Assembly (NCBI GenBank): GCA_020024815.1
Contig: JAHHTE010000088.1
Location: 1-8,266 of the forward strand
DNA length: 8,266 nt
Reading direction: 5' to 3'
Origin: Mailhella sp.
Lineage (GTDB): Bacteria; Desulfobacterota; Desulfovibrionia; Desulfovibrionales; Desulfovibrionaceae
The notes below the pieces were generated by a model that searched no databases, had not been told where the DNA came from, and saw only the letters and a program-made list of their open reading frames with translations. This document shows, piece by piece, positions 1 through 5,961 of this stretch. The translations under genes and the position numbers were made by a program. Position 1 is the first letter of the stretch. Each line of letters starts with the position of its first letter.

Positions 1-115
1 GTTAAAACATTATCCAAAAAATTCACAAGAAATTTTACTTTATAAAACCATTAAATCTTTATAACCTTGTAAATTTCTTATCATTATTATGAAATATTAT
101 TATTTTTCAAATTTA

Positions 116-143
116 TTGCTTTTATTTATAAAGAGGTTATACT
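116..143 (+). promoter_or_regulatory. weak candidate promoter for the chemoreceptor gene
   Basis: A TTGCTT (116-121) and a TATACT (138-143) lie 16 nt apart. The -10 box matches the sigma70 consensus at 5 of 6 bases but the -35 box at only 3 of 6. In DNA this AT-rich such matches arise easily. It would give a leader of about 80 nt before the ATG at 231. No flagellar sigma28 promoter, which often drives chemoreceptor genes, was recognised in 1-230, and nothing else supportable was seen there. Confidence 0.25.
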
Positions 144-230
144 TAATACAAATTCATTATATTAAAAATAACTAAATATAATTATTTATGATGGTTATTG
201 TGCTTTGGTTCTAAGCAAGGAGTTTTTATT

Positions 231-2321
231 ATGACTATCACAAAGTCTACAACACTTTTTAGTGCAGTAACATTTATTGTACTTTGTATTATTGGTTCAC
301 TTTCTTATAGTTTATATACTAATATTGAACTAAATATTATAAAAAATAAACAAAAAGAAATTGCTTTAGAACTTGCAAATGAATTAATGGATTCATCTCA
401 AAAATTAACAAATAATATCCGCTTATATGCTGTTACTAATAATGTAATTTATAAAGATGCATATAATAAAATAGTAGCAGAAAGAGCAGGATCTATTCCT
501 CGCTCTAATGAAAAACGTATTGATCCAGGCCGTACTATTGCTCTTAGTGATTTAATGCGTGAAAATAATTTTACTGATGAAGAATTTGCTTTAGTAAAAC
601 GATCTAATGACCTTTCAAATACTCTTATTGGTATTGAAACGCAAGCAATGAATGCTATTGATAAAAATATAACTAAAAAACTTTCTGATGAAGAAATTGC
701 TAAAAATAAAGAATATGCTTTTTCTCTTGTTTTTGGTTCAACCTATGAAACAGAAGTAAAAAAAATTATGAGTCCTATTTTTGAGTTTTTCAAAACAATT
801 CAAAATAGAACAGAAACAGAAGTAAATTTAAGTCGTGAAAAAGTTTATAGCGATATTCTATTATTAACAATATTACTTATTGTTCTTGCTATTAACTTTG
901 TTATTTTCTTCTTATATATTCGTCGTGGAATATGTGTTCCACTTTCTAATGCATCACATTTTGCATTAAAGGTTGTTCAAGGAGATCATACTTCACGTTT
1001 ACAAAATACTAAAGCAAATGAAATTGGAGACTTATCTCGTGCTTTAGATACAATGCTTGATAAACTTGTAGCTCAACTTGCTTTTTCAGAAGGAGTTCTT
1101 ACAGCACTCCCTATTCCTGTTATGGTTGCAAATAGAGAAAATAAAGTTGAGTTTATTAATAAAAATATGCTTGATCTTCTTCATTTATCAGGAACTCCAC
1201 AAAGCTTAATAAATCAAGATGTTAATAGCACAATAAAAGGAATTGAAAATAGCCGTGATATTGCAATAAAATGTATGCAATCAGGAGAACGCATTGAAAC
1301 CAATAGATCTATTACTATATCTCCTCAAACTACATATCAAGGTAAGCTTATTGTAACGCCTACTTATAATGATCAACATAAAGTAAATAATGCTCTCCTT
1401 ATTTGGCAAGATTTTACAGAAATTACTCGTCAAAAAGAACAAATGGAAGAAACAACAGCTCGTATCCAACACGCAGCAACAGAAACAACTCGCCTTATTG
1501 GAACAGCAAATACAGCTGGTGATACTGTTATCCAACTTATCCGCACAGCAGAAGATTCTGCTCACCAAACATCTTCCCGTATGAATGAAACTAAAAATGC
1601 AATGGAACAAATGAATGAAGCTGTTCTTGATATTGCTAAAAACGCTACAAATGCAGCTATTCATTCAACTACAATGCGTGATAAAGCAAGTATTGGTGAA
1701 AAAATTGTAAATGAAGTTGTAACAGCAATTAATGATGTACAAGAAAAATCATTACAATTAAGAGAAGATATGGAACACCTTCATAATGAAGCACAAAATA
1801 TTACTAAAGTTATGACTGTAATTTCTGATATTGCAGACCAAACAAACCTCCTTGCCCTTAATGCTGCTATTGAAGCAGCAAGAGCTGGTGATGCTGGTAG
1901 AGGTTTTGCTGTTGTTGCTGATGAAGTTAGAAAATTAGCAGAAAAAACCATGACTGCAACAACCGAAGTTGATAGCACAATGGGTACAATTCAACGTGAT
2001 ACACTAAAAAATATGAGAAATGTTGATGAAGCTGTTAATAGTATTGCAAATGTAACAGAACTTGCACATACTTCTGGTGAACATTTAGCATCTATTCTTT
2101 CACTTTCCATTGAAAGTGCTGATATGGTACGTGCTATTGCAACAGCATCAGAAGAACAATCAGCATCTTCATCAGAAATTAATGCAGCTATTGAAGATGT
2201 TTCTCATATTAGCGAAGACCTTGTACAAGCAATGATTCAAGCAGATCAATCTGCTGAAATGCTCAATCAAGAATTAGAAGAACTTCAAAGCGTATCTGAT
2301 AAACTTGTTCATAAAGACTAA
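231..2321 (+). CDS. methyl-accepting chemotaxis protein (HAMP-PAS-MCP)
   Basis: Inner-membrane chemoreceptor, expected to sense a ligand outside the cytoplasm and control CheA/CheW. The start is placed at ATG 231 because AAGGAG (217-222) lies 8 nt upstream; an in-frame TTG at 198 would add 11 residues but has no ribosome site. The product is 696 aa. Visible parts are TM1 at about residues 8-28, a roughly 180-residue helical sensor region, TM2 at about 208-230, HAMP at about 231-284, a PAS-like domain at about 290-400 (LTALPIPVMVANRENKVEFI stretch), and the MCP signalling hairpin to the C-terminus. The tip is well conserved (ISDIADQTNLLALNAAIEAA, then RAGDAGRGFAVVADEVRKLA, through about residue 570). 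The extracytoplasmic region (DPGRTIALSDLMRENNFT) resembles receptors common in Desulfovibrio relatives; its ligand is unknown. There is no CheR/CheB-tethering pentapeptide at the C-terminus (ends DKLVHKD). It appears monocistronic, with a terminator just downstream. The family call is secure, the ligand unassignable. Confidence 0.96.
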   Translation: MTITKSTTLFSAVTFIVLCIIGSLSYSLYTNIELNIIKNKQKEIALELANELMDSSQKLTNNIRLYAVTNNVIYKDAYNKIVAERAGSIPRSNEKRIDPGRTIALSDLMRENNFTDEEFALVKRSNDLSNTLIGIETQAMNAIDKNITKKLSDEEIAKNKEYAFSLVFGSTYETEVKKIMSPIFEFFKTIQNRTETEVNLSREKVYSDILLLTILLIVLAINFVIFFLYIRRGICVPLSNASHFALKVVQGDHTSRLQNTKANEIGDLSRALDTMLDKLVAQLAFSEGVLTALPIPVMVANRENKVEFINKNMLDLLHLSGTPQSLINQDVNSTIKGIENSRDIAIKCMQSGERIETNRSITISPQTTYQGKLIVTPTYNDQHKVNNALLIWQDFTEITRQKEQMEETTARIQHAATETTRLIGTANTAGDTVIQLIRTAEDSAHQTSSRMNETKNAMEQMNEAVLDIAKNATNAAIHSTTMRDKASIGEKIVNEVVTAINDVQEKSLQLREDMEHLHNEAQNITKVMTVISDIADQTNLLALNAAIEAARAGDAGRGFAVVADEVRKLAEKTMTATTEVDSTMGTIQRDTLKNMRNVDEAVNSIANVTELAHTSGEHLASILSLSIESADMVRAIATASEEQSASSSEINAAIEDVSHISEDLVQAMIQADQSAEMLNQELEELQSVSDKLVHKD

Positions 2322-2340
2322 TTTACTATAAAAAAACAAA

Positions 2341-2369
2341 AAGGGCTTACAATATGTAAGCCTTTTTTT
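2341..2369 (+). terminator. intrinsic terminator after the chemoreceptor gene
   Basis: GGCTTAC (2344-2350) pairs with GTAAGCC (2356-2362) around a 5-nt loop, extended by A-T and G-T pairs, and is followed by seven T residues. It begins about 20 nt after the stop codon. The A-rich upstream side means it could also work in the opposite direction. Confidence 0.9.
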
Positions 2370-2448
2370 ATATCCATTCATTGATCTTATTTTCTTTTTT
2401 CATAATTTTTCATTCTAAAATTTTTTTGTATGTAAGAAAATTTTTAGA

Positions 2449-2507
2449 TTAAAAAATTTTGAAAAGAAAATGTAAGAGGGAAACTTTTTCAAAAATGCTC
2501 CTCTTAA
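2449..2507 (-). repeat. 59-bp intergenic hairpin repeat, copy A (inverted, diverged)
   Basis: Read on the minus strand, this segment aligns without gaps over 59 bp to the repeat at 4182-4240, with 46 identical positions by hand count. Its core hairpin survives: TAAGAGG (2473-2479) pairs with CCTCTTA (2500-2506). Relative to the other copies, one G-C pair has become an A-T pair (2474 with 2505). Unlike the other copies it does not directly follow a gene: it lies in the leader region of the gene starting at 2635. The nearest terminator in its own orientation is about 80 bp away, at 2341-2369. The rest of the 313-bp gap (2322-2634) holds only that terminator and the promoter at 2578-2606. Confidence 0.75.
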
Positions 2508-2577
2508 AAATACATCTTACTTATTTCAATAAATATAACCATAATATACAATTCTAAAATATGTAAAAAATAACATA

Positions 2578-2606
2578 TTGATTATATGCAACTTTCACAG
2601 TATAAA
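2578..2606 (+). promoter_or_regulatory. likely sigma70-type promoter of the methyltransferase gene
   Basis: TTGATT (2578-2583) and TATAAA (2601-2606) are separated by exactly 17 nt. They match consensus at 4 of 6 and 5 of 6 bases. The predicted start near 2613 leaves a short leader of about 22 nt with the ribosome site AAGGAA (2623-2628) before ATG 2635. Confidence 0.55.
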
Positions 2607-2634
2607 AACTCATCATAACTAAAAGGAATTAATA

Positions 2635-4164
2635 ATGAGTTTTAATTGGGAATCAGGATATTTAACAGATACCGACTATGCATATAGCTATTTTAGAGAA
2701 TTAAACCCTAATTTTTTACAATTTCTTTTATTAACAAAAGGTTACAAATGCTATCCCATTAACACAGCTTGTGAATTAGGTTTTGGACAAGGTTTATCAA
2801 TTAATATACACGCAACAACATCTAAAACACAATGGTTTGGAAATGATTTTATTAGTTCACAAGTTGAAAATACCAATAAAATTGTAAATATTACACAAAA
2901 TAATGCAAAACTTTATGATGATTCCTTTGAACAATTTCTCAATAGAACAGATTTACCTCAATTTGATTTTATTGGCTTACATGGTGTTTGGAGTTGGATT
3001 TCTGATGAAAATAGAACTATTATTACTCAATTTATAAAAGAAAAACTTTCTCCTAATGGAATGGTTTATATAAGCTATAATAGCTTGCCTGGTCAAAATA
3101 CCGTTGCTCCTTTACGAGAACTATTTGTTAACCATGAAAAATACCATGATACATCAAAAAATACTTTTGATAAAAGAATTAAACATTCTCTTTTATTTAC
3201 AGAAAAAGTACTACATCATGCTCCCATTTTTACAAAAGAAAATACAAAACTCCTTCAAACATTAAAACAATTACAACAAATTGATAATCCTAAATATTTA
3301 GCTCATGAATATTTTCATGAAAATTGGAAATCCATGTATTTTTCTGAAATGGCAAAAAGTTTACAAAATACAGAACTACATTTTGCTTGTTCTGCCCACA
3401 CATGGGAACATCTTGATTTTATTAATTTTACAAAAGAACAAAATATGTTTCTTTCTGAAATATCATCACCTATTTTTCTAGAAACAGTAAGAGATTTTAT
3501 TTTAAATAAAAAATTTAGAAAAGACATTTGGATCAAAAATCCTCAAAAATTATCTAATGATGAGAAATATACTGCTTTACGAAAACTTACTTGTATTTTA
3601 ACTTGTCCATTATCAAAAGTTCCTCATACTATTAGCTCATTACAAGGAGAATTTGATTTAACAGAAATTTATAAACCTTTTTATGCAATTCTAGGCGATA
3701 ATAAATTTCATAGTATTGGTGAACTAGAAATAAAATTAAAAAATCAAAATATTTCTATTGAACATATTATTAATGTTTTACTTTGTCTTAATGCACAAGA
3801 AATTTTATCCATAACGCAATACCCACAACAAGAACTTATTAGTAAAACAGAAAAACTTAATAATTATCTTTTAGAACAAACTTTTAAAGAAGCTGATACA
3901 CAAATTTTAGTAAGTCCTTTTACTGGTAGTGGCATATCTATAAAAAGTTTACATCAAATTTTTATAAAAGCATATAATGAATTTCAAGAAAAAGCCAATA
4001 GTGCATATTTAGCTAAATATACACTTGATTTCTTATCAAAAAATAATATTGAACTATTTCATAAAGGTAAAAAGCATAATCTTGTATCACTCTTAGAAGA
4101 AGCAGAAAAATTTATGGAATATATTCCGTTATTACAAGAATTACGTATTATAAAAAAATATTAA
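2635..4164 (+). CDS. class I SAM-dependent methyltransferase with methyltransferase regulatory domain
   Basis: A 509-aa cytoplasmic protein with no signal peptide or membrane segment. The SAM-binding motif I is ACELGFGQGLSINIHA (about residues 45-60), followed by FDFIGLHGVWSWI (110-122, motif IV region) and VYISYNSLPG (144-153, post-motif), in the order typical of this family. Residues about 210-295 (PKYLAHEYFHENWKSMYFSE) look like the methyltransferase regulatory domain (PF10119-type). The remaining 200 or so residues are a helical C-terminal region. AAGGAA six nt upstream supports ATG 2635. The substrate cannot be read from the sequence. As family knowledge, the Rickettsia outer-membrane-protein lysine methyltransferases have a similar large architecture, so a protein lysine is one possibility; other members sit in cell-surface or polysaccharide loci. 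The usual aromatic residue after the PG of the SYNxxPG motif is Q154 here. The gene stands alone between a promoter and a terminator, so neighbours give no hint of the target. Confidence 0.88.
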   Translation: MSFNWESGYLTDTDYAYSYFRELNPNFLQFLLLTKGYKCYPINTACELGFGQGLSINIHATTSKTQWFGNDFISSQVENTNKIVNITQNNAKLYDDSFEQFLNRTDLPQFDFIGLHGVWSWISDENRTIITQFIKEKLSPNGMVYISYNSLPGQNTVAPLRELFVNHEKYHDTSKNTFDKRIKHSLLFTEKVLHHAPIFTKENTKLLQTLKQLQQIDNPKYLAHEYFHENWKSMYFSEMAKSLQNTELHFACSAHTWEHLDFINFTKEQNMFLSEISSPIFLETVRDFILNKKFRKDIWIKNPQKLSNDEKYTALRKLTCILTCPLSKVPHTISSLQGEFDLTEIYKPFYAILGDNKFHSIGELEIKLKNQNISIEHIINVLLCLNAQEILSITQYPQQELISKTEKLNNYLLEQTFKEADTQILVSPFTGSGISIKSLHQIFIKAYNEFQEKANSAYLAKYTLDFLSKNNIELFHKGKKHNLVSLLEEAEKFMEYIPLLQELRIIKKY

Positions 4165-4181
4165 TATTTTTGAATTATTTT

Positions 4182-4240
4182 TTGAGAGGAGAACTTTTGA
4201 AAAAGTTCCCCTCTCAAACTCTCCCCTCTAAACTTTTTAA
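4182..4240 (+). repeat. 59-bp intergenic hairpin repeat, copy B
   Basis: Starts 17 nt after the stop codon at 4162-4164 and ends 2 nt before a terminator stem. It matches the copy at 8083-8141 at 55 of 59 positions by hand count. The first 34 bases form a hairpin: GAGAGG (4184-4189) with CCTCTC (4210-4215), one A-C mismatch, then GAACTTT with AAAGTTC around a 4-nt loop. A third arm, AACTTTTT (4231-4238), is complementary to AAAAAGTT (4200-4207), so an alternative fold is possible. It is non-coding: an open frame through it has no ribosome site. Confidence 0.9.
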
Positions 4241-4242
4241 TC

Positions 4243-4276
4243 AAAAAGCTCTGTTGCATGCAACAGAGCTTTTTTT
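4243..4276 (+). terminator. palindromic, probably bidirectional terminator between convergent genes
   Basis: AAAAAGCTCTGTTG and CAACAGAGCTTTTT form a perfect palindrome centred at 4258/4259 around a small CATG loop. Seven T residues follow on the plus strand and five on the minus strand. It can therefore stop transcription from the methyltransferase gene on the left and read-through from the minus-strand gene at 4446-5096. Confidence 0.92.
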
Positions 4277-4330
4277 ACATTATAATAAACAACATAAAAT
4301 ATTATTCTCAACAATTTATAATTATTGTTC

Positions 4331-4448
4331 TTTATTCACTATTTTTATAAATATACTTGATTGAGGGGGCTTGGGGAAAATCATTTCCCCAAAAAAATAA
4401 AATAGTTACTATGTAATAGTATTGAAAAATTTTTATTCACTATTTTTA
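4331..4448. repeat. 17-bp direct repeats flanking an 84-bp segment with a GGGG/CCCC hairpin
   Basis: The 17-mer TTTATTCACTATTTTTA occurs at 4331-4347 and again at 4432-4448; the second copy includes the stop codon of the minus-strand gene. Between them lies TTGGGGAAA (4371-4379) paired with TTTCCCCAA (4384-4392), preceded by GAGGGGGC. The hairpin has no T-tract on its 3' side on either strand, so it is not an intrinsic terminator. Its GAGGGGGCTTGGGG left arm resembles GC-rich intergenic hairpins I recall from Desulfovibrio genomes (from memory, unverified). The segment may be a small inserted or duplicated element. Confidence 0.6.
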
Positions 4449-5096
4449 ATAAGACTTTTTTTGTTGCAATTTTTCAAGTAAAAAAAGAAATTCTAAATTA
4501 TGCTCTCTATTAATATCCATTGTTTTTAATACTCGCCATTCACGAGGGTTTAATGATGATACAAACTCAAGAACAGCTTGATATTCCTCATATCCCCCTG
4601 TATGCCCTGTATAACAATGTATACTAATACAACCTTGTGGAATAAGTATTTCATGCATATTTTTTAGAGCTTGAACAGTAGTTTCTTTTTGAGTAATAAT
4701 AAAATCTTGCTTTCTATCCTTACCAGGTAAATAACCTAAATTAAACATTACTCCTATAAGATTAGAATTTTTTGGTAAATAATCTATAATATTTTCATGG
4801 CCACACAAAATCAATTCTGCATTTAAATCATTATCTTTTAATCGCATTCTTGTTTGCATAAGAGCTTGTTCTTGAATATCGCAAGCTACAATATGCATTT
4901 TTTCAAAATCATTACAAAATTTCGCTAATGCACAAGTATCATGTCCATTCCCTGCTGTTGCATCAATACAATAATAATTATCATCATTTTGAGCTGATAC
5001 ATTCAAAACAGATACTATTGCTCTTTGTATTGCACTATGTGCGATTGTATCTAATAAAGAAGGACGACTAGGTAATAATTTATTTTTCTGTAACAT
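4446..5096 (-). CDS. mnmM: MnmM/YtqB-family class I SAM methyltransferase (predicted tRNA wobble-uridine methylase)
   Basis: A 216-aa soluble protein of the family formerly called rRNA methylase (PF06962, YtqB). As family knowledge, Bacillus subtilis YtqB, renamed MnmM, performs the last methylation step in making mnm5s2U at the wobble position of certain tRNAs. Visible motifs are IDATAGNGHDT (residues 44-54, SAM motif I), VACDIQ (70-75, acidic end of strand 2), FNLGYLPGKDR (118-128, the signature motif IV) and CYTGHTGGYEEY further on. It is about 20 residues longer than typical YtqB. The start is set by AAGGAA (5104-5109) seven nt upstream on the minus strand. The gene is divergent from the ORP-type operon and convergent with 2635-4164. 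No link in function to either neighbour is evident. The family assignment is good; the exact modified nucleoside in this organism is inferred. Confidence 0.88.
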   Translation of the reverse strand: MLQKNKLLPSRPSLLDTIAHSAIQRAIVSVLNVSAQNDDNYYCIDATAGNGHDTCALAKFCNDFEKMHIVACDIQEQALMQTRMRLKDNDLNAELILCGHENIIDYLPKNSNLIGVMFNLGYLPGKDRKQDFIITQKETTVQALKNMHEILIPQGCISIHCYTGHTGGYEEYQAVLEFVSSLNPREWRVLKTMDINREHNLEFLFLLEKLQQKKSY

Positions 5097-5171
5097 ACAT
5101 AAATTCCTTTAGTTATTTGTCTTATCCTAGTTATTCTATCTCGTAAAGAATAAAAAATTTTATTTTTATTA

Positions 5172-5185
5172 TTGACATATGTCAT
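5172..5185. promoter_or_regulatory. palindromic operator 1 overlapping a consensus -35 box
   Basis: TGACATATGTCA (5173-5184) is a perfect 12-bp inverted repeat. Its left edge forms TTGACA (5172-5177), a consensus -35 hexamer on the plus strand. The -10 position 17 nt downstream (5195-5200, TACTTA) is poor, so the promoter may need an activator. The 14-bp TTGAC-N4-GTCAT layout has Crp/Fnr-family geometry, but the regulator is unknown. Confidence 0.55.
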
Positions 5186-5210
5186 AAATAATCTTACTTA
5201 AAAAACATAA

Positions 5211-5224
5211 ATGACATAAGTCAA
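5211..5224. promoter_or_regulatory. palindromic operator 2 upstream of the DUF134 start
   Basis: TGACATAAGTCA (5212-5223) is a near copy of operator 1, with one central base changed. The two centres are 39 bp apart. It ends 8 nt before the GGAGG ribosome site, downstream of the presumed promoter, which would suit repression or autoregulation. Minus-strand TTGACT lies at its right edge, so it might also affect the divergent gene. Confidence 0.5.
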
Positions 5225-5241
5225 AAACTATGGAGGATATT

Positions 5242-5592
5242 TTGCCAAGACCCAGAAAATGTAGAAAAGTATGTCAATTACCACAAAATGAAGGTTTTAT
5301 GCCTATAAATTGTGAAAAACACCAATTACCAATTATTCTTACTGTTGATGAATATGAAACAATTCGTCTAATTGATAAAGAAAACTTTTCTCAAGAACAA
5401 TGTGGTGAATATATGCAAATTGCAAGAACAACAGTGCAACAAATTTATACTAATGCACGCAAAAAACTTGCAACTGCATTAGTGGAAGGATTACCTCTTA
5501 AAATTACAGGTGGAGACTATGAATTATGCAATGGAATGAAACACCATTGTTGTAAAAAATGTCCCTGCTCGCAAAATAACACATGTAATTAA
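5242..5592 (+). CDS. DUF134 family DNA-binding protein, first gene of an ORP-type operon
   Basis: A 116-aa predicted DNA-binding regulator of the DUF134 family (PF02001), with a sigma70-region-4-like helix-turn-helix at about residues 50-76 (SQEQCGEYMQIARTTVQQIY). The start is TTG 5242: it gives the family-typical N-terminus MPRPRKCRKVC and is preceded by GGAGG (5232-5236) at 5-nt spacing. An in-frame ATG at 5230 would place that ribosome site inside the gene. Cysteines at 7, 11 and 24, and a cluster at 96, 103, 104, 107, 109 and 115, suggest metal or Fe-S binding, consistent with a redox or metal sensor; that is inference. In Desulfovibrio and other anaerobes DUF134 proteins accompany NifX-fold and MinD-ferredoxin genes, as here. 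It may bind the two palindromes just upstream, but this is untested. The next gene begins 18 nt after its stop. Confidence 0.88.
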   Translation: MPRPRKCRKVCQLPQNEGFMPINCEKHQLPIILTVDEYETIRLIDKENFSQEQCGEYMQIARTTVQQIYTNARKKLATALVEGLPLKITGGDYELCNGMKHHCCKKCPCSQNNTCN

Positions 5593-5610
5593 TTTTTATA
5601 AGGATTTATC

Positions 5611-5961
5611 ATGAAAATTTTACTCCCATTAGATGATAATAAACAAGATGTATGTATAACCTTTGGACGTTCTCCTTATTTTCTTCTTTATGAAGATGGA
5701 AAAGAAACAGTTTTAGAAAATCCAGCATCAGAAGCAGAAGGTGGAGCTGGTCCTAAAGCTGCTCAATTTGTTGTTGATCAACAAGCTGATATATTAATCA
5801 CTTTTAGATGTGGTCAAAATGCAGCTGAAGTTCTCAAAGCAACAAATATCAAAATCTACAAAGCAGAAGGAAAAACATACCAAGAAAATATTAACGCATT
5901 ACAAAAAAATGAACTTTCAAAACTCACCCACTTTCATGCTGGGTATCATGGTGTAAAATGA
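5611..5961 (+). CDS. NifX/NifB-fold metal-cofactor-binding protein (ORP-like)
   Basis: A 116-aa protein of the dinitrogenase iron-molybdenum cofactor domain family (PF02579). This RNase H-like fold binds metal-sulfur clusters in NifX, NafY and the Desulfovibrio orange protein. Typical features are the N-terminal strand MKILLPLDD, ITFGRSPYFLLYE (about 16-28), NPASEAEGGAGPKAAQF (37-53) and ITFRCGQNAAEVLKATNIKI (63-82), which matches the family's G-x-NAA-x-x-L-x-x-x-x-I-K pattern. Only two cysteines are present (15 and 67). No nitrogenase genes are nearby, so a nitrogen-fixation role is not supported. A ribosome site, AAGGA, ends 6 nt before ATG 5611. The 3' end overlaps the next gene by 4 bp (ATGA), so the two are probably translationally coupled. 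Which of the two NifX-fold proteins here corresponds to ORP proper is not certain. Confidence 0.88.
   Translation: MKILLPLDDNKQDVCITFGRSPYFLLYEDGKETVLENPASEAEGGAGPKAAQFVVDQQADILITFRCGQNAAEVLKATNIKIYKAEGKTYQENINALQKNELSKLTHFHAGYHGVK

Noticed and set aside
1..197. Possible small gene or RNA in the AT-rich left end
   Set aside because: No open frame with a ribosome site, no stable hairpin and no recognisable RNA motif was seen.
198..230. Earlier TTG start for the chemoreceptor
   Set aside because: No ribosome site precedes it, and the AAGGAG that fits ATG 231 would lie inside the gene.
1281..1664. 127-codon minus-strand frame inside the chemoreceptor gene
   Set aside because: A Cys/Ser-rich shadow of the conserved coding strand, with no independent support.
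4170..4364. Open frame of 64 codons after the methyltransferase gene
   Set aside because: It starts at a TTG without a ribosome site and runs through the 59-bp repeat and the palindromic terminator; the repeat copies do not conserve a coding pattern.
4371..4392. GGGG/CCCC hairpin as the terminator of the minus-strand gene
   Set aside because: On the minus strand the T-tract precedes the stem and GCCCCC follows it, and on the plus strand A residues follow; neither fits an intrinsic terminator. The palindrome at 4243-4276 fits better.
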